64,000 bases of DNA, taken from NCBI GenBank assembly GCA_963681505.1, contig OY811978.1, positions 9,519,845 to 9,583,844 on the forward strand, written 5' to 3'. The translations under genes and the position numbers were made by a program. This document shows positions 35,571 through 47,273 of this stretch, piece by piece. The notes below the pieces were generated by a model, which was not told the origin of the DNA, did no database searches, and was given only the letters and a program-made list of their open reading frames with translations. Origin of the DNA: Eunapius fragilis (taxonomy: Eukaryota; Porifera; Demospongiae; Spongillida; Spongillidae). How positions within the stretch are numbered: the stretch's first letter is position 1; each line of letters starts with the position of its first letter.

Positions 35571-36319
35571 CTACGTGCAGGAACGAATTTCAATATCATA
35601 CTAACATATAGGCAGACAATAACAATGCCAATGCAACGCTGTAAATGTGCAGCTGTTAAAGGGGGTATACCCCAGTTTTTGGACCCAAGACATTTCCCAG
35701 CGGTTGGTGGTCAGTCACTATATATGTTGTGGAATTGATGTTTAAAACTGTGTCTTGAATTCTCTTCACTCACTTATAGCCCTATATGTTGCAGGATGGT
35801 TGAACATCAGTTGTAAGTGCTCCATGCCCCAACAATGTATGAAATGGATGGTGCATGCAAGTGGTAAGAAGGAATTACCTCCCCTCCCTCCCCTCACATT
35901 CCTTGAAGCCGCATTTATGTGTAGCTTGCACTTAACAACCCACTATACACGCTGCTAAACATTACACACTACATTTTTTTAAAGCAACAGTAAGGTCTCG
36001 TGGCCTTAGTCAGGTTCAGTGAATGTGTTATTTGTATATCACATATTAGCAAGTTTTGAAAAATAAAAAACCAGCCCTGGCATTCAAAGAGTCAAGCCAA
36101 TCAATACTGTCCGTTTCAAAATATTTCTAAGCAACTGACTTCATGTGTTGAAGGACTACAATGGATCTTACGTCAGTTATAAGATCTATAAATAGATTAA
36201 GATATAGCTGCAAGTCGTTCCGGCCACCATGAAACGCAAGAAGACAGCTGGTATCAAGGCCGAGTGCGCAAGCATACTTGATTAATTATGCCGGCGCTTA
36301 TTTTCTTCAGTCGAATTCA

Positions 36320-36540
36320 GACATCTGTGCTCTGTGCGCAACAGCTTTATCAGTTGCAGGATAGTAGACGCATCCAATTCCAGGTACTTTCATATTTATA
36401 GTATTATACATTGCATTGAGGTCTGTTACATCGCGCTCTAATGAGTAAATCGTCGTACTTATGCCAATTGCTTGCTTGCACACGGTAATGGACCACTGCG
36501 AAGTAATAACAGTAATACAATTATTGGGACGTCACAGCTG
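36320..36540 (-). other. Protein-coding-looking fragment, paralogue of 27852-28095
   Basis: The minus strand reads SQWSITVCKQAIGISTTIY, LERDVT and KVPGIGCVYYPAT. Frame and Cys positions match the other copy. Unrecognised. Confidence 0.4.
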
Positions 36541-37259
36541 TTTGCGGCCGTCCAATACGTGGACAGTAGCCTCCTGCCCCGAAATATTGAAATGATAACG
36601 TAATGCCCTAGCAACGAGCCTTGCCAACCACCGAACTTTGAAACATTAGACAACTTGTAAACACGACAAGTTTTGTCGCCATTTAAAAGCAATACAGTGA
36701 ATTAACAACTGTTGTTCTATTTATGGCCCAAATCACATGGCTTATTTGTAGCTCATTTATATGGCACAGCTCGCGAAAAGCGAATTACTTAATTTATGAC
36801 GGACATCTCCAATTTTGAAGCGCTTTTTTATATGAGCTTCTTTCTTTTTCCTTCAGCCACCAAAAGGTTTCCTGATTCATTCAGAAACTGACCGAACGGC
36901 GCAAAGTATGCATATACAACAGATTCGTGATTTGCATGGTGAAAGAAAAAATGTGACACGTTCTGAATCACCTAGTGACATGCGTATTCTCGATAATGCT
37001 GCGTACTGACCGTCTTGGGAATTTGTCTGGCGTCCACCAGATCAGCTTGAACCAACCCCCCTTCCGATGTAAAAGTGGGATGCGCGCTTAAAGGAAACGC
37101 AATGCTGCGCTTGCGCGTATGGGATATTCTTAACTGCAATGAAAGTTTAGATGAAAGAACTATGTTTTGCACATATCTGATGTCTATGAAGAATGGATAT
37201 GGCTCGCTCAAAAAGTACCATTTTTAATGAGGTGTGGGTTAGATGTTTACGGTATTGTG
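36541..37259. other. No gene seen
   Basis: Unique-looking A/T-rich DNA with short unsupported ORFs. Confidence 0.5.
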
Positions 37260-37690
37260 CTAATTATAACAGGCGCGGTTGGAATCACAGGATGGCACAC
37301 GATGGAGCTGAGGGTGGTGGTAGTCTTTTTATGTCCTTCTCCGGCGTCGTATGTCGCGATTCCCGGTTGTCACTTGTGTTGCCGCCATCTTTAACCACAA
37401 AAGAGTCCCTTTGGAAGGATGGACCGCTTTGCAATTTCGTTGCTTCTATTCCCGACACGCGTCTGCTGTCCGTTACTCCGTTGCTGCCTTTCGTCATTTT
37501 TCGAGCTTGTATAACTGACAATGCTCTGATTGGTACACCTTATATAAATTCGAGCACAGGGGGATGTATGCATGCAAATTTGTTGGTTTGATGGAAAACA
37601 ATATCAGGCATGCCCATTGTGTATTCACGAGTACATTCTAGGCACATCAAAAGAATTAGCGGCACCGCAAAGAATAAGTCCCCGGGGAAG
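37260..37690. repeat. Interspersed repeat 'R', copy 3, with inverted first block
   Basis: 37265-37518 is the reverse complement of 31545-31760, while 37525-37690 continues in the same orientation as 31851-32165. A local inversion therefore separates this copy from copies 1 and 2. Confidence 0.75.
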
Positions 37691-37699
37691 ACCCCATAT

Positions 37700-38080
37700 C
37701 AAGAAATTGGCGGTCAAAAGGATTATGCGGTATTCGGTCGTTGCGTAATTCAATGTCCATAGAAAATGTATTGACGCATTTAGAAAACTGCAGCTTACTG
37801 CAGAACAAAATCAAATATTGACTAGGTGCTCTCGGATTTGCAATGTGGGGACTATTTGGCATTTTATAAGTAGTTTTTTGCACCTTAGGTACTTATATCC
37901 GTACGTCCACATTAATTATGTAAGGTTTCTAATGTCCATTCATTTTATCTCAATTCGTTATTCAGTCATCAATAGTTTTCCAACCAAATGATATTTTCCT
38001 TAGGTGCTAACGGATTATATGAGAGCAGTCAGTGTGCTTATTTATTATCATTTTTTCAGAGCTTAGGGTCTTCAAATCGC
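37700..38080 (+). repeat. Left member of an inverted duplication around the ISL2EU-like element
   Basis: Matches the complement of 43525-43905 over about 380 bp (for example tattttccttaggtgctaac and gaccgaataccgc complement). It lies 370 bp outside the left end of the transposon. Confidence 0.8.
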
Positions 38081-38643
38081 AATTCCGTTGAATGGTTAGT
38101 GAGATACACCCCGCATACAAGATCATCACGTGCCACTTATCGTCAGTCAGCCGTGCCCAGACCTAGATGTTTTTTGTTAAATGGCCAATAATTATTGTAA
38201 TGTACTGACTTAGCATGCATGACCACATGTAGGAGTGGCTAGGTTGCAATAATTGAGATTACTTTGTACAAAGACGGAGGTGGCGATTACACAAAGGAGT
38301 TTGCCACGAACACTTCTTGTTAGGATATTTGTTTCATGGACGAATGGCTATTTCTAACAAAGCTTCCATGGGGTACGCGGCCTTCAGGAAGAAGGGGGTC
38401 GAATTTGGTGAATAGGGTGACCTTACAATAACATACGTGCATCTTACGGCAGGGGCGGATACAGAATTTTTGAAAAGGGATGTTTACAGGTCAGACCTGC
38501 GATACGAAAAGCGGGGGGGGGGGGGGGGGGGAGGGGGGGCTATAGAGGGGTTGCACGGCTTACGTCACGACGCAATGTCACGCATTGTCATGTGACCAAT
38601 TTATATTGTAGAATTTTACATTGGGGGCAAGCGAGTATTTTGC

Positions 38644-40731
38644 GTGAATGGAATGAAGCGCGTTTCGGATTATACTCAGGGTTTGTCTTCGGTTGCTCGA
38701 GACCGATATGAATCCAAAGTACTACAAGCAGGTCTAGACACAGATCCGTACTCGATGGACGATTCCAAATGGTCTGAAACCCCAGATGTGATGCCAAATA
38801 CTAGCTGGAGTGACCTGATGCTTTACATGACCTCAACACCTAGCCCATATACCAAAGAGGAAATAAAGGCGAGTTATTTTGGTTTTGCGATTACGGTTCT
38901 CATTGCTTTTTACTGTAGGCTTGGAAAGGAATGCTTGATGGAAATAGTTTTCTTCGGGCGGGTTGGATTCATGCTTTGAATCTCCACGCGTTTGGTTCCA
39001 CGGTCATATGAAATTTTTGGTAATGGGCAATGTAAGTGCTAAGAACCTCACACCATTATAACGGCCGCATTCAGTGTAGACATTGTGTAGGTAAAGCATT
39101 CGCAGAGAATGTCGGCTTCCTCACTGAATCCATGGGTGATCATTGGAGATGAGGAGGAAGTCCTGTCAGCTCACTGCACGTGTATGGCAGGGTAAGGATG
39201 TTGGTCACATCTCCTCCATTATATACATTGTATATTTTAAATACTGATAAGGCTTGGTGAAGCTTGTAGTCATATTGCAGCTGTGCTTTCAGCGCTCGTT
39301 AATGCTTCAGAGGTGCGCTCTAATTCGGGATTAGATGCTTGTACATCTAAGCAATGTGCTTGGCTACCTGTGGCATGCAATGTAAGTCAAAGAAATGTCA
39401 TTTTTTTAATGATATAATTATTTTCTAATAAGGTTTCACCAGCTTCAGTGAAGGATATTCAATTTTACTGTCCTGGTAATAAAAAACACAGGCTATCTTT
39501 TTTTAAAAACCTGATAACATCCAGCCATCAAGGCAACACACAGACATTGATCTGCCTTCAGAATTAGAGATGGACATTTTCTACAAGGACCTTGCCAAGG
39601 CAAAAGAGAAACCTGCCATTTTGAAAATCACAAATCCCTATGCTGATAGTTTCATTCCTGTATCAACTATACCATCATTTCCAAAACCATTAGCAGATTT
39701 GTATAATCCATCCTCCTTACAAATGGATTACGTTACCCTTATTAAAGAATGTGAGGTTATATTTTCTACCCTGCAGGTTAGTCATCTCTATTTATACATT
39801 CCTTTAATGTTGACCTATCTCAATTTAGATGACTGCTGATGAAGTTGAGCAATTGGAAAAGGCAACAAGAGGTCAATCGAAAAACAAGCTCTGGATGCAG
39901 CATCGGGCAGGGCGCATAACAGCCTCCAGGTGCAAAGATGTGGTGTTGACGAATCCTGATATGCCATCACAGACCTTAATAAAAAGCATCTGTTACCCAG
40001 ATGCTTATACCTTTAGCACTGAAGCTACTAGGTAAGCACCTAACACTTGTTTTAAGTTGACAGTTACACAATCCTTATGTATAGGTGCCATTGAAATGTA
40101 TTACAAAAGTGCTACTCATACTCACAAAGAACTTTCCATCACCCTATGTGGCTTATTTGTCGATATGAAAAGTCCGTACATTGGTGCTTCACCAGATGCC
40201 ATTATTAACTGCAAATGCTGTGGAATGGGTGTTTTGGAAGTTAAATGCCCTTATACTTTTAAAAGTGGTATTCCTGAACTATTACCCCACGATTGTTTCC
40301 TAAAAAGGTGTGGTGGTAACAATAACATGTCTTTGCAGTCCAATCATGCCTACTATTATCAAGTCCAAATGCAAATCTCCATCTGTTGTGCATCTTATTG
40401 TGACTTTGTAGTATGGACACCCAATTCACTATATGTGGAAAGAATAAAAGAAGATATAGCCCTGATTGCGGATATCATGGAGCCGATAAAGCACTTCTTT
40501 GTTCATGGTTTGCTACCAGAGATCATTGGGAAGTGGTATATAAGAAAGCCAATAGCTGATTCAAAAGGAATTGTACAAGAAAGCCTTTTAGATGGAAATG
40601 AAATTGAAGACTACACAAAGCTCTGGTGTTACTGCAATGAGCCAAGCTATGGAGAAATGATAAAGTGTGATGGTAAAGAATGCAGCATTCAATGCTTTCA
40701 TTTTGACTGCCTTCGAATTAAAGCGCCCTAA
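38644..40731 (+). pseudogene. SWIM zinc finger / YqaJ exonuclease / PHD protein of the ISL2EU-like element
   Basis: A multi-exon gene with small introns. Pieces: N terminus MKRVSDYTQGLSS (38650 on), a GWI… segment near 38950-39030, then HSQRMSAS and VLSAHCTCMAG ending at 39191. Intron 39192-39251 follows, then LGEACSHIAAVLSAL to 39381 and an intron to 39432. HCTC…CSH forms a SWIM zinc site (CxC…CxH). Later exons (39570-39776, 39830-40031, 40085 on) hold the YqaJ-type nuclease with LWMQHRAGRITASRCKDV, GASPDAI and LEVKCP (catalytic D…ExK). A PHD finger follows (WCYCNEPSYGEMIKCDG … CFHFDC). An extra base near 40728 brings in TAA before the last Cys pair (WFCPSC lies in the next frame). The role in transposition is inferred; the damaged frame suggests loss of function. 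Confidence 0.8.
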
Positions 40732-40836
40732 AGGAAAGTGGTTCTGCCCTTCATGCCGCAAAAAGCCAAGGGGAAAAAAAGCAAGAAGTAACAATTATAC
40801 ACATGTATGTTTGACTATCATAATTTTTGTTTTTCA

Positions 40837-42652
40837 TCAAATCTGAGGAATCACTGAAGGAGATAGATTAATCAATGCACAACATACATGCACCAATTTA
40901 TCAATAATGGGTTCTGTGTCTTTGCTACTTTTCAATAAACTAATAGGTACAACATTCTGCAGTATAGTATACTTCTGCTTTAAAGATCCAATGACTCGTT
41001 CCACATGAATTCGAACTAGAGATAATTCCCTGCTCCAGTCCACCTCCACTTTCTCCGACTGTCTTTTTCCTCTCATGAATGGAGGAATCTTAACTTCAGC
41101 CATGACCATATTGGCATAATCATTACATGTAAAACCTCGATCGGCCACTTTCACATCTCCTACACAAATTGAAAAATCGAATTCAATGTACATGTATAAT
41201 CATCACAAACTATTCATACCTGGATTGAGAAAATCAATCAATTTTGACTGCTCAACAATCTCTGTCTGTCATGCATCCACCCACACAATCAGATACAAAG
41301 GATATTGTTCCTTGAGGTGTTATGCCCAACAGAAACTTCACTGTAGAGTGATGCTTATAATTACTCCACACTTGCGCACGTGCCAGAAGATCAGAGGGAC
41401 GTTCAATAAATACCTCGGTACAGCCGACGATAACACAGCAATTGTTAAAGAACTTCCTGAATGAAATTGGCATTGTTTTTCGGAGCGTTTCCCTGTCTGG
41501 CCACTTGATCAGATAGTGTAGTCTAGCAGCAGCAACTTCAAGGACTGCATGAAAGCATCTGGTGACAGTGGATTTGTGCACACCGAAACGGTATGCCAAG
41601 TCTTCATTGTAAAGACCAAGGCGAATTTTCATCAGGAACATCAAAACCATTGCAAATTTAGACAACTTCTTGCAGTCAGGCAAAGAAGGTGACAGCAAAT
41701 TAAGTAGTGCATTAAAAATGCACCATTCTTTGATGCCTGCACAATTTCGGCAATAATATGCAAAACATTATTGCAGCAACACAAAACCATTACCTGTATA
41801 GAATTTTAATTTTTCTTCATTCTGACAAAGAGAATGAGGGGAAAGTTGAGATACCTCTTCTACGGTATCTGTTTGGCAACCAGCATCTACTGTACTCATT
41901 CAAGCAGTCTGACACTCTACTGAGATCATGCCAATGCTAGCTTGGCATGATGCAGTATTCCTGACATGCAGTGCTGAGTAAAACAAACTCCTCCGCAAAA
42001 CTCGGAAGTGCAACAACACGCCATTAAATGACATGAGTAAGAGTTACTTGTATGATGTATATACCTTATCAGGTAAAGCTTCTCCAATGTGTTCTACTAC
42101 TTCTGGTGCTACCATTGAGTCAAGCTGATCATGATCGATTTGAGTCTCTATAGCACAAACTTATGAGTACAAAGCTAAAATTAGAATACAAAAATACCTT
42201 CTCACTATCATAATCTGTGGCATGCTGCCCAGTCTGTAGGATCGTTCCAGAACTACTAGCCCTCAATTCTGCTCTACGCTGAGATCGTTGGTAGCGATCG
42301 CGAGTTGGTAGAGTTGAACTGTATCCCAAGTTTTTGGTTGGTACCCAATCTGGATTACAGAAGTCTTCCAAAGCGGCAGGCATTCCTGAAAGAAGTACAG
42401 CACATGTAGCTTAATTTGATACTTCACAGACGTTACTACCTGATTCAAAGTGAACAGAACACACTCGATCGTGTGACGAAGGCGCCCAGTCTTTCCTTTG
42501 GATTTTGGATAGCATTCGCTTTGTCTCCGAGACGACAACTCTTTTTGCTCTTTGCTGTGCCAAAAATTTGCACAAGGTATAGGGAAGAACTTTATACTTT
42601 TGTCCTTGTCCGATCTCTTCACGCATCCGACAACACAGCAAGTTTTACCCAT
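40837..42652 (-). pseudogene. THAP-DDE transposase of the ISL2EU-like element, catalytically dead
   Basis: Minus-strand exons are about 42652-42438 (THAP zinc finger: MGKTCCVVGCVKRSDKDKSI, later DRVCSVHF), 42384-42202, about 42148-42073, about 41910-41800 (DAGCQTDTVEE) and about 41735-41222. The last of these holds the HTH LAYRFGVHKSTVTRCF and the catalytic core. Exon 41162-40837 follows, with GDVKVADRGF and VRIHVERVIGSLKQKY. In DDE_Tnp_4 proteins the first Asp lies in an 'IIDCTE' strand; here it is VIVGCTEVFIERP, Gly in place of Asp. The second Asp (ADRGF) and Glu (HVER) remain. A frameshift lies inside the THAP domain near 42575 and another near 41250. It converges with the nuclease gene, the 3' ends about 100 bp apart. 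Confidence 0.85.
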
Positions 42653-42773
42653 TATTCCATTCACGCGTAGCACACTTTTGCCCCAATACGTAATATAAAA
42701 TCACTAGGGTCACATGATTTACAATGTAACGTAAGATCACGAGATCCATGCAACCCCTCTATACGCATCAGGC

Positions 42774-42807
<34 letters not shown>
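42774..42807. repeat. Poly-G tract in the right end of the ISL2EU-like element
   Basis: About 30 G; the mirror of the G tract at 38512-38537 near the left end. Confidence 0.95.
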
Positions 42808-42902
42808 GAACTGTACGCTTCCGGCCCTGTATCCGCCCCCGTACGGTATATACTTACTCAATGGGGAAGGTAACCTCGCTTTGGGGAGAGGGGGTCGTTC
42901 AT

Positions 42903-42904
<2 letters not shown>

Positions 42905-42952
<48 letters not shown>
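42905..42952. repeat. Poly-C tract (about 47 bp)
   Basis: Uninterrupted C run just outside the transposon. The poly-Pro ORF across it is an artefact. Confidence 0.97.
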
Positions 42953-42953
<1 letters not shown>

Positions 42954-43524
42954 TCCTCCTCCCCTTCTGCTTACGCCAGGCTTCGAGACCGCGTCATGTT
43001 ACGATATAACCCCCTCGGAAGGTTGGTAATCCTATCGGTAGCCTCCAGTGTAACTAGATCCCTTCAATCGAACGGTAAAAACTTTTTGCTGTCCGTCCCC
43101 GGGTGGACATTCATGACAATAGACATTAACGCATACCATGCACATTTATTTTTAGTCTAATAGGTGTTTTCCCATCGTCGTTGTACAGTACTAGTGATGT
43201 GCCAACACATATCTAGTACTAGTGCGTGGGTGTCATCTTGCATTGACAGTGTTGCTTTTCACTGACCAATACTCATAGTGTATACACTCTTCTTGCTTAT
43301 GGTCAAAACGCTTATTGCGTCATTGTTTTGAGCAAAACAGAGGTACCATAATGTCTTGAGCACAACACTATAAACACTTGAAGCACATCAGACAAGAGTG
43401 TAACCTACCGGGCCACCATACCTACACACCATCACAGGCCATCACCTACACACTATGATGACTACACCTCACACATGTAGATACTCAATATACCCCTTTA
43501 TGTGGGGCAGATGACCTCTGATAG
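42953..43524. other. No gene seen
   Basis: Unique-looking sequence between the C tract and the inverted duplication. No supported ORF. Confidence 0.5.
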
Positions 43525-43905
43525 GGGTAGTGCGATTTGAAGACCCTATAAGCTCTGAATAAATGATGATAAATAAGTACACTGACTGCTCTCATATAAT
43601 CCGTTAGCACCTAAGGAAAATATCATTTGGTTGGGAAACTATTGATGACTGAAAAGCGAAATGAGATAAAATGAATGGACATTGCATAATTAATGTGGAA
43701 GTGCGGATATAAGTATACCTAAGGTGCAGAAATCCACTCATAAAATGCCAAATAGTCCCCACATTGCAAATCCGAGAGCACCTGGTTTTGTTCTGCAGTA
43801 AGCTGCAGTTTTCTGAATGCGTCAATACATTTCCTATGGACATTGATGACCGAATACCGCGTAATCCTTTTGACCGCCAATTTCTCGATATGAGTGACTA
43901 CGAGG
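43525..43905 (-). repeat. Right member of the inverted duplication
   Basis: Reverse complement of 37700-38080. With its partner it encloses the ISL2EU-like transposon in a 6.2-kb inverted-repeat-bounded block. Confidence 0.8.
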
Positions 43906-45214
43906 GACGCGGTCCGATTCACGTTATCCCACGTTTCAAATGGAATTCATTAACTGCTACCATGTTCCCATATTACTCGCAGCTTATGCCAGTTTCATGA
44001 CTACATTTCCGGTTCCCATACAAACATTTATCATGCATTATAATTAATTGTCTCTTGTCACTAGCTTCCCGCCAATAAGCAAACAAGTGCTTGTAATTAC
44101 TGAGTCATCGAGGCTGAAGTTATCTGCATACAGGCGAGTCCATGCATGATAGATATGGCTGTGTGTGATATCATATGTATATCCGTATAACGTCAGTAAT
44201 TTAAAAAGTGTATACATATGTACAACGGACATGCAGAAACCAACTCATTATAACGAAGTGTCTTTGTTTTCGCGCATTTAACTCCGAACCGGGTGATTTA
44301 ACTGATTTATTCTACGCTTAGTCGGATTGCCATGCTGCGGCCCAATCACGGCCTCCTTATGTATGGTTGAATAAACTTAGCGTATTGTGTTAAATCATGC
44401 ATCAGTGTATAACTGGCTTGAGCAGCAAAACCAATTTGCACCAATTTTTTTGTTTTCGGGAACGGTTTATTTTGACTTTGTAACGCAGTTGTATAGGCTA
44501 TAGCCATGACATGCAAGGGGGGTGGGGTTGGGGGGGGCGGGGGGGGGCGGGGGGCCATGGCACCACACCTCTCCTGGTTCTGGCGCCCCCCAACCCCTAT
44601 AAGTAATTTTTACTGTTGCGTTGCAATATGATTACTACATGTATAGCGATGTGTTTCTAAAGACTAACACTCATCTGAGCGTACAAATGACTATAAGATT
44701 CCAAAATCGATAAATGCCCTACCCCTTTGGCGCCCTTCGTGGGGTTGCCCCCCCCCCTCTTCGGTAAGCTCTGGGGCCGCCTATGCGTTAGTACTAACAG
44801 TCGTCACCGCACCGTACCAAATATAGAAATCGTGTTAAGACGTATAATATAAGTCATTCTAAGTGCCTGAGAGTGCCTCTCAAAACATTAATATTGTGTG
44901 TATATGCGTTGCGCATGCGCATACGCGTCTACCTGACAGGCTTCGTCCGCGTGACTCATTGGAAATGAAAGGAAATCCTCGCACATACGCTAGCATATCA
45001 TATTACTGTATAAATTATGCCCTTAATTGTACTTAAATAGCACTCCTCAATAGTACCATAATTATATGGGATCGTGGAAAAGGGACCTAGCGCATGTTTT
45101 CAAATTACTTCATATTCTTATTCTAAGAGCAACTTACGTTTCTTACGCACTGGAAATTAGTCTATCCATCATGGAATTACAGTGACCTGAAACTTAATTA
45201 AACATTTTAATTGC
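43906..45214. other. No gene seen; G-rich block at 44515-44555
   Basis: A/T-rich DNA with short unsupported ORFs. The GGGG-rich run near 44520-44555 and a C-rich run near 44745-44757 lie about 200 bp apart and may be ends of a decayed element. Confidence 0.5.
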
Positions 45215-45483
45215 AACAAGTAAAGAAAAACATTCTCTAACGAGAAAATTGGTGGGATATAGGAATTGGAGGCAATGGTGGTGTAAAAAGGAAGGGAACA
45301 AGGTTTTGGGAAAAGAAAAATCCTATATTTAGCACTTCTTTTGGTTCTGTTACATTTACATGTGCAAATATGTCTCATTTTTCTTTTCCCAAAACTTTGT
45401 TCCCTTCCTTTTTACACCACCATTGCTTCCAATTCCTATATCCCACCAACTTTCTCCGTAGTGAATGTTTTTCTTTACTTGTT
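45215..45483. repeat. Fold-back hairpin (about 110-bp arms)
   Basis: aagtaaagaaaaacattctc at the left and its complement at the right. The inner arms match closely (ggaagggaacaa, ccaatggtggtg-type blocks). The loop is about 50 bp. Confidence 0.85.
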
Positions 45484-46075
45484 TCCTCTATTTTTAATTT
45501 TATTGTCGATTATATGAATACTGGCAAGTGCTGGCAAGTTATAGTTATAGTTAGCTTCTTTAATGGGGGTACTTATACAGCCTCCCCCCCCCCCCCCCCC
45601 CCCCCCCACTTCAATTACCAGTACTGTCTCGAGCAGACACCCGCTTTTGTTCAGGATCAGTATTGTACCGAACGCGAGAGGACTCTATAACTCGTCGACC
45701 GTCTCGATTTTGGAGGTATTCCTCTCGTCATTTAGCTCGCCTCTTTTGTTGAAGTGAAGGCATTTTGACAAAAACAACTTCGCTAGCCATAAATGGTGAA
45801 CAAAACTGCTGTTATAACGCTGCACAATTCTAATTATACGTGAATGTTGCCGTGGGAACGCTTCAATATAGCAATCCGCATTACGTAATGATTACGTATG
45901 TCAGTTTCATGATATATCTGATGCCTGAAGATGACCTTCTAGGAGATTCTAAAGCGATTGGTATAATTTGCGCTCTTTTAAACCATTCCTATCCCGAGTT
46001 ATACTCACCCGAGAAGAAGAATTAGAAGACGACGACGACGACGACGACGACGGAGGAGAAGAATTGGCCTGGGGA
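45484..46075. repeat. Decayed element related to 10480-12180, ending in a GGCCTGGGGACGAGA terminus
   Basis: Blocks with gtgaaggcattttgacaaaa and cctatcccgagttat match 10830-10860 and 12130-12150. The right terminus resembles the TAGCCTCGTCCCCAGGCC family of 9488-10224. A (GAC)n run lies at 46027-46051 and a poly-C tract at 45583-45607. No gene. Confidence 0.6.
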
Positions 46076-46118
46076 CGAGAATAAACACGAGCTTTTTTTT
46101 GTTCTCTTAAAGCAAAAG

Positions 46119-46774
46119 CAGGGCCGTAGCGTCCAGTCCGGCCAGTCCGGCCATGGCCGGACCGGTTTTAGCCTAGCCAACATCCAATCTAATACTATAA
46201 TTTCCAACGGACGTACGTCCGCATAACTCATTTATATACTCGGCCTAGCGCCTGTTGGTTGCTAGGTATGTATGCGTACCTAGCAACCAATGGAATGACC
46301 ACCTCCCACAAAGGTACATAGCAACGCGTACTTAGCGACCATGCCTGCCACAAAACCTATATGCCTCTACAGGTAATAATGTCATCACATGCAGAAAGAA
46401 TAAAAGCAACGCTATTGTGGTTCACTCTCAAGTCTCATCGTACAAGCCGAGAACATGTAGTTACTATCTGACATAATATTTGTATTGCGAGGGCATGTAA
46501 TAGAGGTTGCGTAGTAACCGTATGTTAGAACAGGTGGTAGATTATATATGCAACATTGGGTAGAACAGTAAAAAAAGAGGAGCTAGGGGGTAGACCAACT
46601 GTTCATCTGGCAAATGAATAGCAAGACGAATAACAGCGAGACGAATAATCAGCCCGTGATTTTTCACGGGGCCCGACACGCTAGTAATACTATAATTTAT
46701 TAAATCCCTCATGATCTCCCACCCTCGCTCCCACCAGTGGCCGGACCGGTTTATTTATCGTGGCTACGCCCCTG
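46119..46774. mobile_element. Non-autonomous hAT-like element
   Basis: The ends CAGGGCCGTAGC and GCTACGCCCCTG are inverted with one mismatch. A second inner pair is GGCCGGACCGGTTTA (46153 and 46740). The interior has a hairpin ggttgctaggta…tacctagcaacc (46257-46290) and further tagcaac/tagcgac variants. No ORF. The 8-bp TSD is unclear. Confidence 0.6.
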
Positions 46775-47091
46775 TTAAAGAGTTTGAAGACTGGAACAAA
46801 ACATTTAAATGACCGTCTTTGCCTTCTGGTCCGATAGCAACAAAGAGCTAAAGTATCCGTTTTTTGGTACGCGAGTTATACGCGGGTCGCGTTTTGTTAA
46901 TGATTTCACGACCCGGGTCAATTCTGAACTACGGTTATAGCCTTATAGGAACTACCACCGTAGTTCCTGATAGTCAACTTTGATGCTCCTTCCTGGAAAA
47001 TCTTTGTAATACGCGCTATGTCCCTTTTCGCTGCCACGTCGTCATATATATATATATATATAATTATTCATCTATATATAACGGTGGAGTG

Positions 47092-47273
<182 letters not shown>

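Larger units (their letters stand above)
32551..36190. other. Segmental duplication copy B
   Basis: Colinear with 662-7945 after removal of the insertions. It retains the empty sites for the 2016-5530 transposon (33398-33400) and the hAT-like element. It has its own insertions: the 34367-34942 MITE and a G-tract block at about 33125-33170. It contains the 33700 ORF and a gypsy relic, and no other gene. Confidence 0.8.
38450..42841. mobile_element. ISL2EU-like DNA transposon with two converging genes
   Basis: The terminal inverted repeats are CAGGGGCGGATACAG on the left and, as complement on the right, CGGGGGCGGATACAG. The flanks are direct TACGG repeats (38445-38449, 42842-42846). Both ends carry a G tract and then a conserved subterminal block (tatagaggggttgca, catgtgacc). 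The + strand encodes a SWIM/YqaJ/PHD protein and the - strand a THAP/DDE_4-type transposase. The combination of THAP transposase and YqaJ nuclease is, as I recall, characteristic of the ISL2EU group near PIF/Harbinger. The 5-bp direct repeat is not what I would expect for that group, so the TSD call is tentative. The element is 4.4 kb and both genes are damaged. Confidence 0.85.

Noticed and set aside
46251..46345. Paired gttgctaggta / tacctagcaac motifs resembling RFX X-boxes
   Set aside because: They lie inside a hAT-like non-autonomous element as a hairpin and do not match the full X-box consensus; no adjacent gene to regulate.
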